Assembly: GCA_934047225.1 (NCBI GenBank)
Contig: OW203987.1
Location: forward strand, 30,337,501 to 30,401,500
Source of the DNA: Ypsolopha sequella
Lineage: Eukaryota; Arthropoda; Insecta; Lepidoptera; Ypsolophidae
Direction: 5' to 3'
DNA length: 64,000 bases
Position 1 is the stretch's first letter. Every line of letters begins with the position of its first letter. The notes beneath the pieces are model-generated. The model was not told where the DNA came from and did no database searches. It was given only the letters and a program-made list of their open reading frames with translations. Shown in pieces: positions 11,301-21,339 of this stretch. The translations under genes were made by a program, and so were the position numbers.

Positions 11301-14300
11301 CCTACGTTTGATATAACCTTCTAATTTTTCTACCTGGTTGCGCCCGGAAATGAAGTAATCACAGCATTTATTATATTATTTTAATATTCTACTTAAATAG
11401 TTTACTGGGCTCGCAGTATAATTTTCACCTTTATAGAAAAGTTCAGCCTTTTAATCAACATCTAAACCAGATAAACTTGCTGAATATTTATTGCATTTGT
11501 TCCGTAAGCAAACTGTGTTCTATCGTTATTTAAAATTACCAGTCAGCGTGGGATCAAAAACCCACGTAACATGATCTTTTTAATTAACATTAAACAAAAA
11601 AACCGATCACAAAACTGGGCAGACAATGAAATAACGGAAAACAGTTAAAAACGTAACTGAAACAGCATTCAGTTATTGGTTTCAATTGAAACTGGGTCGC
11701 GAGGGTCGAGTTTGTATGTAAAAGTAAAGTGGGCCACAGTAAACACACAGAGTTGTGGAAATGACGGAAAAATTACGGAAAACAATTTCGAATTTTGTGT
11801 TTTTGATATTCAAGTTATATTCGTAACGTGTTATGTTCATTGCGAATATTTGTTTTGAGGATGAAACTCGCGCGGTAGTATCAACTTCTGTAAAAAATAT
11901 AACAATTGGATTAATTGTGTCTGTCATCCGAATATATAACAATTGAATCAATTGTGTCTATCATCCGAATCATAGACTATACTAGACATGCAAAACGTAA
12001 ATGAATGGACTCGTATTACATAAACAAAGTCGATTTAATGATACATATTTTGACACACAATGTTATGAAAAAAGCAGCAAGTTGTGTGGGAAATATAACC
12101 GTATATTACCTATTGAAGCAAAATACTTCTTGCCATGTCGTACTTTTGACCATTATGTTCAGCTTAACTAGAACCACATGGATGCTTTTGCTTCACTGGT
12201 ATTACGAGATCACTTGACGCCCGTTATTGCCCCGCCCTTTGCTACTACAAGTGTAATTAAAATAAAAAAAACAGTGTTTGAAATCCGTGACTAGAATTAA
12301 CTATAGCTATACTATATATAATATGTGTAACTTTACTGTTCTCAATTGTTTACAAGAGGGTGTGAGTAAAGATGACTGTATGTATGTGTGGGTATGTTGG
12401 GTAGATCTTCATCGTATAAAGAATGTGAATAAGTACAAGAGTTTGTAATCAAATGTAAGGTCGGGACTGGTGTTGTCTTGGGTCTAATGTTAAGTAATTG
12501 GTTTGTTCCTTTGAAAAAAATAAATAAACATTTACGTCGAGAGTATTATTTTTTTCTAGATCACATTGTGATACCAGTATTTTTTGTTTAAAAAAGGGCC
12601 TGAAGGGTTGACAGAGGTGTTTTAACTGGGATGTTTGATGTGATTTTGACGTCAAGCCGGGACAGGAAGGGCTTGGTACCATCCTCCCCAGTGGGTCATC
12701 CCCGGTACCGGGGAGGATGGGAAAAAAAGTGTCATCGTCTCCGGTGAGAGCCGCAACGGGGACATTGGCACAGATCAATTGCCATCGCAGTGCCATCAAG
12801 GAAGATGGCATAAACCAAGAGATGTCGTACCCGGTAAAACAAAGAAAGAGACAAAGATGAATACTTACCTAGTTATTACTGCAAAAAAATACGATCACAA
12901 ATGAAAAGATTTGCTTTGTATTTTTAACAGTTAACATAGTCTCGTAAGCAGTGAACTAAAAGTTAGTTCGTTGCTCGTAAGTAAATCTTTGTAGGCATTC
13001 AGATTTCATTCCTGTTCATGTCACCATTCAGCAAAAAGTACTATGCTCTTGATAGTCGTCGATCTGTTAGATCTAACTCGGTAAGACTCTGTGTCCTCTA
13101 ATGACTGAACTACCTTTGATTTTTATTTTTATTTAACTCTTTCTATTAAGGCCCTTAATACCGCCAAATGGGTACTTTCTAAAGCCTACTCCTCTTTTAT
13201 GGCCAAACCAAAAATATTGAAAAAATGTATTATGGATTATCATTTCTAGGACAACATATGCAACATTTTCCTTTTTCGTACCACCAAAACTTCTATATGA
13301 AAAATTGTTTCAACTAAATGGTGTTTTTTGGCTTGAATTTCCTACTGCTCCTAAGCGGCTTAGGTGATTTAATTCATTTATGCTTTGATAAATAGATAAA
13401 CTTGATAGCTATAAATATAACAGAGAATTATTCAATCGAACAATGACGCCCATGTGAAAAGTATTATTTTCTCCTATTTTGCCCTTTCAAGGTCGCAGCA
13501 AGCGTTGTAACAGCCACCACGCATTGTGCACTGATTTGAACGTTATTTCAATGTCGTTTCCGTCGATATTCATACAGACAAACATCGAGCTGCTAATTTG
13601 GCGACGGTAATCGCCTTAAAAGAACAAGTGTAAAGCAGGCAACATAAACACAAACTTCGTTTGTAATGAATACCGCCTCAGAACAATATCTTGAGAAACG
13701 CTTTTGTGGCTTTGAAGTTGTCGATAACAAGTCTCAATGATATTCCTTCGAACAAGTTTCAACGGGATCGACCACAAAATATTAATGATGTAAAAACTTT
13801 GTTTATTGAAAATCTGTAACATTCATTTTGTATATAGTAGTAATAGTAAGGTTTCACAAGGATTGTTTTGTATATAGTAGTAATAGTAAGGTTTCACAAG
13901 GATTGTTTTGTATATAGTAGTAATAGTAAGGTTTCACAAGGATTGTTTTGTATATAGTAGTAATAGTAAGGTTTCACAAGGATTGTTTTGTATATAGTAG
14001 TAATAGTAAGGTTTCACAAGGATTGTTTTGTATATAGTAGTAATAGTAAGGTTTCACAAGGATTGTTTTGTATATAGTAGTAATAGTAAGGTTTCACAAG
14101 GATTGTTTTGTATATAGTAGTAATAGTAAGGTTTCACAAGGATTGTTTTGTATATAGTAGTAATAGTAAGGTTTCACAAGGATTGTTTTGTATATAGTAG
14201 TAATATTAAGGTTTCACAAGGATTGTTTTGTATATAGTAGTAATAGTAAGGTTTCACAAGGATTGTTTTGTATATAGTAGTAATAGTAAGGTTTCACAAG

Positions 14301-17300
14301 GATTGTTTTCGAGAGTTCTCTACGATAATAATCGCATTGACTTTGAACTTGCAATTTTGTGCTAAAATATTGACATTAAAATTGACCAATATACCGGGGG
14401 TAAATGTGCTTTTTTTTTTTTACTATACCACATACGATTATTTTTATTTAATTTTTTTTCAAGTATTCTTTATTGATGAAACACACAGACAATTCATAAA
14501 GTTTATTAATAATAGGTAATAGAAAGTCCAATAAAGTTCGTATTTGATATACAAGAATTAAAATTTACAAAAATAACAGTCGTATCTAAGATATCATACA
14601 GAAAAATAATTGCATTTAATGCACGCTCACAAAAGAAGATTACAACGAAAATAACTATAAATATTAAAATCATTTTATAGGAGAGCTATAAAATTACAAA
14701 ATACAGTAATCAGTAATCAGTAATTAGTAATTATTTATTTACCATAATTATAACGGATTTTGTTACATGGTTTTGTTACAAGTATAGGTTCATATGCTCA
14801 TCACTGACCAGACAAAACACAAAAGCTTTTATTATTTCTAGCGAAATCCATCGCTTTGAATACTCTGTCTGAAGCAAAACGTATTGTAGCTATTACAGTG
14901 CCATCTCTGTGAACAATGCGGGAAATCACGTAACGCCCTCGTGAGTGTTCAGTATGTGCATTACAGGCTAGTGTGTCAAGTAGTTACAAAAAATCGGTGT
15001 GCAGGTATAGTGGAAAAATTGGTCGTTACAGGTACGAACCTCGGTCACTTGTCATGTAAGGAGGTCGGAGGGTCAAATTCTGGCCCGAAGAATTATTTCA
15101 AAATATTTGTACTTTTAAATTTGTTTCTGATTGGTTTCTTTCGTGTAATGCACTCTAATATTTATTAGATCACGCGTCTACGTTTTTATCTATTCGAACA
15201 AAAATATTGCGAAAAGTACCTCAAATGAAATAAAAAATGATTCAATAAATTGATTTACAAAAGATTATTTAATTATATATATAATATACGAAATGAATCC
15301 CCAAGGGGTTGTCAGAGATGTTCCCAGTGTGAACTGTGAAAAGTAAGTCACAGTCTACACTCAGTACACCCGCATTTCACCGACAATTATTACGTCCCAA
15401 TGTGATGGGTGGTGAGCCCTATCACGGTTCTTTATGCCTAATTAAATTAATTTAAATTAGATTTTTTTATAAGATGAATTATTTAATAAATTAATTTAAT
15501 TAAAACATGCAAAGCACAGAGCGTTTAAAGAAGAATATTTAAACTAAAAAAACACAAAAATAAAACCACATACAAATTAAAACACACACAAAAACAAATT
15601 CCAGAACAACAAATATGGGCAATTGAAAAAAAAAAATCTCTTCTCTGTATTACTTAAGTATAAATATCTACCGTAGGTATTGTTTAATAATTATTTTTCA
15701 TTTGTGCGTACGTTTCTATAGATTATTGTTCAGTATAATAAGTAGAATGTGTGTTTTCATCATAAGCTACCAGTTTATGTATACGCCGTTATGAACTTGG
15801 TGTCGTTTTTATGATTTGAAAAAGGAATTTATCTCAGAACAGAAAGTAATAATGATTGAGCTGTAACGCTTCCGACGGCACATTTATGAAGATAAATCTT
15901 TATTTTGGTCGGTAAACAGACTAAATCCCGTAAAATTTCATATTCCTTATCAAATTACAATAAAGGGACTCGCTGTCAGTCAGTATATTTATGTAAAACT
16001 AGCAGTCGTCCCGCTACGGGAATCACGTTTCTCTTGATCCCGAAAGAATTTCCTAAAATACCTCCTTAATCTACGTCAAACAAGAAACCTACATTTTAAG
16101 TTTCATGCTCCTATATCCAGCCGTTCTGTCTAATTGATAGATCAGTCATTCACTCTTCATCAGAGTATTCTAAAAATATAATTGAAGTTGTTTAACTGAC
16201 CCTGGATTATTTTACTATCATCAAATTAGTAGTATTGAAACATGTCACCTGACAGCTGAAATCTGACAACCCCTCGGGGATTCATGTCGTGACGCTATGT
16301 TATATGTGTTTTTTGAAACATGACAATTATTCTAGCGGCAAGGCTGCATCCACGGCGAAGAACTGCCCTACATATTCGGCGCACCCCTGGTTGGGGGACT
16401 GGCACACTTCCCCAGGAACTACACGAAGGCAGAACTGGCCCTGTCAGAGTCCGTGATGCTGTACTGGGGAAACTTCGCTAAGACTGGGTAAATATTCGTC
16501 ATAATATAGAGATCATTTTTTATTTTAGTTTTGCAGTTTAGTTGTATAAATATTGTACATCTTGTTTGTGAAACTCACATACCTATTTATTGCAATTTTC
16601 TCAGCAAGAAAACTTGCAGATTTTGCGTATTTGAACTCGACTTCAAGAGAAATTGAATTTCCTTGAGAGAAATTGACTCTTACAAAACGTTGCAATATAC
16701 TTTAGAATTCCGACCTCATTTCTCTTCTACAGAAATCCCAACGAAGCGCAAGAGAGCGATCCTATTAGAGCAGGACGGCAAGAGCGAGTGAGACAGAAAA
16801 ATATAGAATGGACAGCTTATGAAGCGGTCCACAAGAAATACCTCAATATTGACACTAAGTCCAAGTTGAAAAACCATTATCGAGCTCATAGGTAAGTGGT
16901 TTCCAACGTTCGACATTTTCTGCTTGTACCTTTATAACGACATTGTAAGTTTTTATTGGAAAGTTTTTATGTTTTGAATGCAGTACAATAAACTTGCAAC
17001 ATTTTACAAGATAATGTGATTCCATCGAAACTTGTTAAATTCATTGATTAATTTTCTATTATACTTTTTCCAAATACATACATACGTCAAACGTACATCT
17101 ATCTGCTACGATCCTGGCACACCTCTTTTGCCTCTTCCATATCCATCAATCAAGTCATACAAGCACTTTGAAATAAGAAAATTAAATTTGATTTGTCTGT
17201 GAAATATTTTTGCAGGTTATCATTTTGGCTCAATCTGGTGCCAGATCTCCATCGACCTGGTGGTGATGACGTACCACCTTCTCATCATCAACTTGAAAAC

Positions 17301-18068
17301 GATGATTCCTCACCTCAACCCACTCTCAAAACGTTCAGTCCTCCTTTCAAGAAAACTACAGATGTAATTATAACAGATACTGGAATTGCCACCAAAGTAC
17401 CTGTTTTGAGTGTTCTAAATGTGACTTCGCCATTGAATTACAATATAATTGGCCTTAGTAATACACCAACACAGAGTTCAGGTACAGAAATCCAAAAATC
17501 AGAACATGGTACTACAGCATCTCCTCCTGAGGATGGTTTCGCTGCTTACTCGACGGCTCTAAGTGTAACCATTGCTATTGGTTGCTCTCTACTTATTCTT
17601 AATGTACTGATTTTTGCTGGTGTTTACTATCAGAGGGATAAAACTAGAATGAATGGCCAAGATGGACACGCCAACGGATCCCATCTAAAGAAACGAGCCG
17701 AAAACGGTCAAATGCCAAACAATATTTGTGGTGATTTAGAAGGAGCATTAACGTATCAGACGAGTTTAAAAAACGATCCAGCCACGATTCTGAGCCACCA
17801 CCATACTCATTCGCACCACCAGTTACCTCCACCTGAGTTTGCTGATTTGCCAAGTAACAACGTCGCTGGTATGGCGACATTACCAAGAGCGCCTCCACCG
17901 CCAAAAATTGGAAAAAGTAATATAAATACGCTAGCAAGTGGTCAGCTCCAGGAGAATCAGCCACTGCTGTCGCATCAGATGCAACTAATGAACACATCGA
18001 CGTTGACAAAGAAAAATACGCAACTGAACGCGAAGTCGAATGTGACAATGGAGGAGTTGAGGGTGTGA
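2101..18068 (+). CDS. Nlg: Neuroligin, 3' five exons of the gene
   Basis: Five exons join without frame breaks: 2101-2313, 5874-6012, 16336-16487, 16733-16891, 17216-18068, all with GT-AG junctions. The product (at least 504 residues here; N-terminal part outside the window) is a postsynaptic type I membrane protein of the cholinesterase-like adhesion family, whose vertebrate members bind presynaptic neurexin. Visible hallmarks are the segments EYTDWERPVQHPINIR, DYQTKYGDYPQ, HGEELPYIFGAPL (which keeps the His of the esterase triad), YWGNFAKTGNPN, and the FWLNLVPDLHRPGGDDVP end of the globular domain. A stalk, one membrane helix and a ~140-residue tail follow. Intron phases are 2, 2, 0, 2, 2. 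Which insect paralogue it is cannot be decided here. The first intron starts with a 26-copy repeat of the exon end (see array). Confidence 0.95.
2221..5061 (+). repeat. 109-bp tandem array, 26 copies, exon end plus splice donor
   Basis: The first unit starts at CACGTAC in the coding exon (2221). The same heptamer recurs in unique intron sequence at 5055-5061, and the distance, 2834 bp, equals 26 x 109 exactly. Each unit holds 93 bp of neuroligin exon, the donor CAG|GTACGT and 16 bp of intron. Donors fall at 2313 + 109k, the last at 5038. Two intron subtypes exist (GTACGTTTTTGAAG and GTACGTTCTTGAGG); the second adjoins the unique intron and dominates the last eight units. Units 2657-2983 and 2984-3310 are three-unit blocks (327 bp) with the same variant order. 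Open frames of about 73 codons recur every 109 bp and are by-products. Confidence 0.97.
5165..5205 (+). repeat. Fragment of family E miniature element
   Basis: GTTCAGTATGATCAGTAG followed by a T-rich run recurs at about 10010 and 15730, and in reverse at about 9853 and 19353. Here only one end is recognisable. Confidence 0.5.
5255..5375 (-). mobile_element. SINE family 1 body fragment
   Basis: Reversed, it carries the body motifs of family 1: CACCACC, GGACGT-like, a GGTGAAA-like stretch, GTGTA, ACTGTAGTTTGCATTCCACAG, and an end before CCCCTTTGAGG. Similar copies lie at 6665, 15290, 25752, 36980 and 45099. No tRNA-like head is present. Confidence 0.65.
5874..6012 (+). CDS. Nlg: Neuroligin exon
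   Basis: The acceptor TTATTTCAACAG precedes 5874 and the donor CAG|GTAAAA follows 6012. The first base completes an Arg codon and the exon ends in phase 0. It encodes DETLEALSDAQVVAPIVLTA through FDYQTKYGDYPQ, a stretch well conserved between insect neuroligins. Confidence 0.95.
6665..6845 (-). mobile_element. SINE family 1 body copy
   Basis: Read on the minus strand: TTTGTGCCCGAAGTACGGCG, ATAGGGCTCACCACCCATCA, a GGGACGTTATA stretch, GTGAAACGCGGGTGTACC, and an end in the G-rich run near 6680. It matches the body of the copy at 25752-26000 motif by motif. Confidence 0.7.
7567..7595. promoter_or_regulatory. Paired CRE-like sites in the intron
   Basis: GTGACGTC (7567-7574) and GACGTCAC (7588-7595) form a perfect inverted pair; the first continues as TGACGTCA, the CREB/ATF consensus. 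The surroundings are richer in CpG than the rest of the intron. An intronic enhancer is possible, but this may be chance. Confidence 0.25.
8044..8440 (+). repeat. Dispersed repeat family A, copy 1
   Basis: It shares a long co-linear stretch, in reverse orientation, with 54370-54780 and 25010-25350: the CCGTCCAGCA region, the GATTATATGTTGGCT region, GTAATACTAGTGATCACGCA, CAAATTGGTGTGTTTTTAGC and the TATAAATCTTAATACA region. It has no coding capacity and the superfamily is not determined. Confidence 0.7.
8872..9250 (+). repeat. Repeat family G copy without mariner, with foldback end
   Basis: The first ~90 bp form an imperfect hairpin around GAGCGTAGCGAG, with arms from GGGCGCAAAGG at about 8874 to TTTATGCCC at about 8962. 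The rest matches 29125-29214 and 31320-31560 in reverse, where a mariner splits the copy at the T-rich stretch equivalent to about 9150-9160 here. It therefore serves as the empty site. Confidence 0.75.
9294..9714. mobile_element. Miniature element family D, copy 1
   Basis: The ends are AGGTCTTTACATATAAAAAT and, on the right, ATATGTAAATACCT, which are inverted repeats. The whole interior matches 36318-36734. About 420 bp, AT-rich, no coding capacity. The target duplication is not clear. Confidence 0.7.
9738..9820 (+). mobile_element. Internally deleted SINE family 2 copy
   Basis: It begins with the GCGAAATCCATCGCT start seen at 14841 and ends with the TTGTAATGCACTCTAATAAT end seen at about 15147. 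The tRNA-like middle is missing. Confidence 0.55.
9840..10045. mobile_element. Family E miniature element
   Basis: The inverted ends are CTGATCATACTGAACAA (left) and GTTTAGTATGATCAG (right), about 205 bp apart. Single ends of the same family occur near 5165, 15730 and 19347. Confidence 0.55.
13146..13619 (+). mobile_element. TTAA-flanked miniature element family B-ins, copy 1
   Basis: TTAA at 13146-13149 and 13616-13619 flanks 466 bp that matches 62645-63111 nearly throughout. The ends GGCCCTTAATACC and (reversed) GGCGATTACCGTC are imperfect inverted repeats. It is non-coding. TTAA duplication points to piggyBac-type mobilisation. Confidence 0.75.
13824..14309. repeat. 40-bp minisatellite, about 12 copies
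   Basis: Eleven complete 40-bp units run from 13861 to 14300, with a partial unit before and 9 bp after. Among the units I find only one substitution (TAATATTAAG at 14201-14210), so the array is young or kept uniform. It lies inside the neuroligin intron. It is not a CRISPR array: there are no unique spacers. Confidence 0.95.
14830..15175 (+). mobile_element. SINE family 2 copy
   Basis: It starts near GCGAAATCCATCGCTTTGAA, continues through CACGTAACGCCCTCGTGAGT and a decayed tRNA-like part (about 15030-15095, box-B-like GGGTCAAATTC), and ends TGTAATGCACTCTAATA. It matches 20935-21270 over its length; box A is damaged. Confidence 0.65.
15290..15435 (-). mobile_element. SINE family 1 body copy
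   Basis: Reversed, it contains GGGCTCACCACCCATCAC, GGGACGTAATAATTGTCGG, a GTGAAATGCGGGTGTAC stretch and the TGACAACCCCTTGGGGATTC end. It has no tRNA-like head. Confidence 0.7.
16225..16305 (+). mobile_element. SINE family 1 3' tail fragment
   Basis: CTGACAACCCCTCGGGGATT, then CATGTCGTGACG, matches the 3' ends of the copies at 15290 (reversed) and 45099. It lies about 35 bp before the next neuroligin exon, inside the polypyrimidine/branch region. Confidence 0.5.
16336..16487 (+). CDS. Nlg: Neuroligin exon
   Basis: The acceptor is TTCTAG and the donor GG|GTAAAT. Reading starts in phase 0 and ends with GG of a Gly codon. It encodes RQGCIHGEELPYIFGAPL (His at the esterase-triad position retained), then AHFPRNYTKAEL with an N-glycosylation sequon NYT, and YWGNFAKTG. 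Confidence 0.95.
16733..16891 (+). CDS. Nlg: Neuroligin exon
   Basis: The acceptor TCTTCTACAG ends at 16732 and the donor AG|GTAAGT follows 16891. It encodes NPNEAQESDPIRAGRQERVR, then IEWTAYEAVHKKYLNIDT and KLKNHYRAHR, the end of the globular domain. The flanking introns are short (245 and 324 bp). Confidence 0.95.
17216..18068 (+). CDS. Nlg: Neuroligin terminal exon: stalk, membrane helix, tail
   Basis: The acceptor TTTTTGCAG ends at 17215; the stop TGA is at 18066-18068; 283 residues. In order: FWLNLVPDLHRPGGDDVP closing the globular domain, a Ser/Thr/Pro-rich stalk of about 85 residues with sequon NVT, a membrane helix (SVTIAIGCSLLILNVLIFAG within about 17550-17630), then the stop-transfer YYQRDKTR and a cytoplasmic tail. 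The tail has a His-rich patch (HHHTHSHH), a PPEFADLP stretch, RAPPPPKIGK (possible SH3/EVH1 ligand) and a C-terminus EELRV. The final L-R-V fits a hydrophobic class II PDZ ligand rather than the class I T-R-V of vertebrate neuroligins. The antisense 145-codon frame over it is a shadow. Confidence 0.95.
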
Positions 18069-18890
18069 CGTCAGAGGGCATGACTGCAGCGAGCCGGCAG
18101 CTGCAGTGACGTGGTGCATCACGACGAGATCGTGTGACTTGAGCCGGACCTTCTCAAGTGTCTCACGGACTATATTTAAATAGCAGTGCACTTGAACTTC
18201 GAAGGCCAAAAAATATAACTGTGAAAATAAAATATTAACTCAAACGACTTTTGATCTCGAATAGATCTGTGATTAGACTTTATAATATTTCATATCCAAT
18301 TGTGAAACATAGCAATCAAAAGTGATTTAAGTGAAGATGACGCTGATACGGTACTAGGAATAGTAAGATAAGGATATAATCATAAGTACCGAGTATCAAA
18401 TATTTAGGACAATGTTAAAATATTGTTTAACCTAATTTGTTACAATTAAATAAAGAAAAGGGGAGTAATGAAGGACACAGTTAAAAACTGGGGTCTGTAG
18501 GAAATACAGGACTATGTTGATGTACATAAAGATGTAAATATAGTGACTTACTTTGGGGACGATGTATATAACTCAGCAGCTCTGCCGCATATCCATCCTA
18601 ATAACAATTATTGTATTTCGAAACTAGCACATATTAATTAAATAAAAACTAGAAGAAAATTGTAACTGTGAATAACTGCCAATCCTATCGAAGACATTCT
18701 TTGTTAGAAAATTAATTTTGTGTTGTTGAAATAGACATTTATAATTCATAATACAAACAAAAAATATCGAACTTAATTTTAATTTTAAGAAGAATCAATC
18801 TAATCAACATGACAAAAGGTTATTGTACACCGAATTCTGAAGCAAAATTATCAGTTATCTTTAGTTTTTGTGGTTTTAATAAAACTACTA
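18069..18890 (+). promoter_or_regulatory. Nlg: Neuroligin 3' UTR with candidate poly(A) signals
   Basis: AATAAA hexamers occur at 18226-18231, 18449-18454, 18641-18646 and 18878-18883. The last three sit in AT-rich sequence typical of insect cleavage regions. Which is used cannot be told from sequence; several 3' UTR lengths are possible. There is no other open frame. Confidence 0.55.
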
Positions 18891-19003
18891 ACTTTCCTTT
18901 TCTTATTTTCTTTTTCACTGTTGTCTGACAGGAATCCATGCATGTTATTCGGAGTCGGCTGGTTCTTCAGTATAGACGTGTGGTGTGCGTGTCAGTAGCG
19001 AAA

Positions 19004-19036
19004 GGAACTTCGTTCCACCGGGTGTCCCTCGACACC
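19004..19036. other. Two adjacent short hairpins before a T run
   Basis: GGAAC-TTC-GTTCC (19004-19016) and GGTGTC-CCTC-GACACC (19021-19036) are perfect stems followed by a T-rich tract. They may be the 3' end of an unrecognised retroposon or a structured transcript end. I found no second copy in the window. Confidence 0.3.
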
Positions 19037-19337
19037 TCTCATATTTTTTTTTGTGAGTATGAACTGTGTGGATTTCTGGTTACTGGTGTGTACGAGCGGA
19101 TCCTTTTTGGACTATAATAGTAATTTAACTTTTCGATGTCAGAAAAATATTGACGTGACGTGGTATGGGAGATACTTAAAAAAAAAATTTAGTTATATCC
19201 TTATTAATTTCATAATTTCACGTCTTTAATTTAAAAATAGACGGACCAATAGTGTTTGTAAATATGTAAATTATTAGTCTTAGCGAATGGTATCAGAACT
19301 CCAATATACCGGGTATAAATAGACTGCAATCTTTAAA

Positions 19338-19440
19338 TGAAACCACATACTCTACTGATCATACTGAACAACTTTCCGACAGAATCACATGCGCAATTGA
19401 AAAAAATATCTCTTCATACTTCAATTAAACACCTACTTGA
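19338..19440. repeat. Family E fragment; rest of 19.1-20.2 kb featureless
   Basis: CTGATCATACTGAACAACTT followed by GCGCAATTGAAAAAAATATC matches 9853 and 15600. I see nothing else in 19040-20230 beyond AT-rich sequence. Confidence 0.4.
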
Positions 19441-20319
19441 AAATGTAGATCATCGCAATGTAGATTCGATTAAAGATACTTGTCTATTTGAACTCTGTAT
19501 GTTTCGTTTTTTTTATCAAATACGACTGATGGTATTGTAATATTTGTTGTCAATGGTATTAGTTATACGAATACTCGTAATAGTGTATTTCCATAAATTC
19601 CATACGTTAACGTGGACTTCCTCAACAACTGTGACTTCTAATTTTTTTCTAGGTTCAAAACCCTTTCTTTTATTGGTTTCACTAGTTAAGTTGGATACAT
19701 TTCATTACCTGTCTGATATTTTATTGATGTAATCTACTGTTTTATCATCGTGATGTTTCCATAATTTTATATATTGTTACTTTTGTTTAGGTCATACCTT
19801 GAAAATTTTAATTTTATTAATTATGATATCTTTTTTGCCTATTAGATACTAAATTGATGATACGTCTCTAAAGACTTCATGGTAAGGTACATACTGAATA
19901 ACAGAATAATAAAATTTTAATTAATAAAATGAAAACAATCAATTTGTTTACTTTCAAGAAACTCCCGAAAACAACTTCCCGAATACAATACAAATATTAA
20001 ATCGGCGGTTACCCTAAACTGCTATCCATTACTAACTTATTATTTATTAAAAGTCGGGAGATGGTCGTTATTAATTTTCAATTAGTCTGTGTAATATCTA
20101 CAATATCCTCAAATTTAAGGACCAATTAAAATGTATGTTGGCACTTTATATTGCAAACCAAATGTAAAACTTACACCCTTGCAGTAGACTGTAATGGTAT
20201 GGGTCATAGAACAAGAACGATTAGAAAAAGATCTTCAAAAATAGCTAATAACTTTTGGGATAATAATATAATAATATTATCCCAAAACTTATTATTTCTG
20301 ATTGATACGAGAATAAATA

Positions 20320-20353
20320 TTGCAATAAAACATAATATTATGTTTTATTGCAA
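20320..20353. repeat. Perfect 34-bp palindrome without spacer
   Basis: TTGCAATAAAACATAAT is followed directly by its reverse complement. Just before it, a second foldback around ATAACTTTTGGGATAATA (about 20247-20294) has one mismatch. The next bases, AAATCCATCGCTTTGAATAC, are the start of SINE family 2. Confidence 0.85.
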
Positions 20354-20640
20354 AATCCATCGCTTTGAATACCATTATTATTCTAAATATTATTAGAGTG
20401 CATTACAAACTAGAAAATATCAATCAGAAACAAATCCAAAGACCCCTTGTTATCAAGACAAGCGCGCTACCAATTGCGCCACCGAGGTTCCTACCTAGAC
20501 CGGCGAATTCTTCCATCATACTTGTCCACTGTTATTTTTGCATCTGCTTGATATATTAGCTTGTACTGCACATACAGAACGCTCACGAGGGCGTTATGTA
20601 TACTATTATTATTATTATTAGAGTGCACTGTGAATTTTTT
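20345..20640 (-). mobile_element. SINE family 2 copies, head-to-head arrangement
   Basis: A short forward start (AATCCATCGCTTTGAATAC) abuts a reversed copy: ATTAGAGTGCATTACAAACT, the tRNA-like part with box B and box A reversed (about 20450-20500, GCGCGCTACCAATTGCGCC), and a GCTCACGAGGGCGTTATG end near 20580-20600. A (TTA)n run and another end fragment follow. Confidence 0.6.
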
Positions 20641-20934
20641 AACTGTGTGATGCAACAGGTAATAAACACTTTATTGCACACAAAAACACAGAATACGAGA
20701 AATACGGGGCAAAGGCGGACTTATTTCTAAAATAAATTTCTTCCAGTCAAACATAAATGAGAGAGATGAAGAAACATTATACATTGGCTTATTGAAATTT
20801 AAATTGAGTGCATAAATAGTGATATAAATATGTATGTAACTATAATAAATATAATAGTCAACATACACTACTAACCTAAAAGTATACCTATGTAACTACC
20901 TAACGGTCTGAAAACTAAACAAAGAGTACTAAAA

Positions 20935-21270
20935 TAATAAATAAAATAAAATAATACAAAAGATTTTGTAGCGACGACAGTGCCTTCTATTCAGAATGAG
21001 CAAGGCGAAAAATCACATAACGCCCTCGTGAGCGTTCAGTTCAGCATTACAAGCTGGTTTATCGAGTAGTTAAAAAAAAATCGATGTACAGGTGTGGTGG
21101 AAAAATTCGTCGTTCCAGATATGAACCTCAGTAGCGCAGGCGGTAGCGCGCCTATCATGTAAGCAGGAGGTCGCAGGTTCAAATCCTGGCCCAAAGAATT
21201 TTTTTTTAAATCATTTTAAATTTGTTTCTGATTTACTGCAATTTTTTAATGCAATCTAATAATAATTAGA
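20935..21270 (+). mobile_element. SINE family 2, best copy
   Basis: CACATAACGCCCTCGTGAGC precedes a tRNA-like domain at 21124-21195 with box A-like GTAGCGCAGGCGGTAGCGCG and box B GGTTCAAATCC, then CTGGCCCAAAGAA, a poly-T-rich stretch and the ATGCAATCTAATAATAATT tail. The tRNA-like part is not at the 5' end of the recognisable repeat, so upstream sequence is part of the family. Transcription would be by RNA polymerase III if active. Confidence 0.7.
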
Positions 21271-21339
21271 ATAACTTTTGGGTCTATGAATTGTTTTTTT
21301 TTTACCGTATCAACTTAATAAATAAATCTATGTAATTCA

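Larger units (their letters stand above)
6013..16335 (+). other. Neuroligin intron (10.3 kb), mostly repeats
   Basis: The intron runs from GTAAAA to TTCTAG. Apart from the repeats listed separately (6665, 8044, 8872, 9294, 9738, 9840, 13146, 13824, 14830, 15290) I see no exon. Stretches 7000-8040, 10050-13140 and 15760-16220 hold only AT-rich sequence and faint repeat pieces: a possible RTE/Helitron-type fragment near 11195, a 37-bp duplication at 11897-11968, and a GGCACAGGTC foldback at 11036-11120. A CRE-like pair lies at 7567-7595 and a CCATCCTCCCC hairpin at about 12679-12721. Confidence 0.8.

Noticed and set aside
12449..12811. 120-codon minus-strand frame in the intron
   Set aside because: GC-rich patch with a CCATCCTCCCC/GGGGAGGATGG hairpin; I could not match the translation to any family, so no gene is claimed.
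13824..14309. Regular 40-bp repeats resembling a CRISPR array
   Set aside because: No unique spacers, eukaryotic intron, simple tandem repeat.
17644..18081. 145-codon minus-strand frame
   Set aside because: Shadow of the neuroligin terminal exon.
21124..21195. Possible tRNA gene
   Set aside because: Part of SINE family 2; flanks recur at 14830 and 20345.
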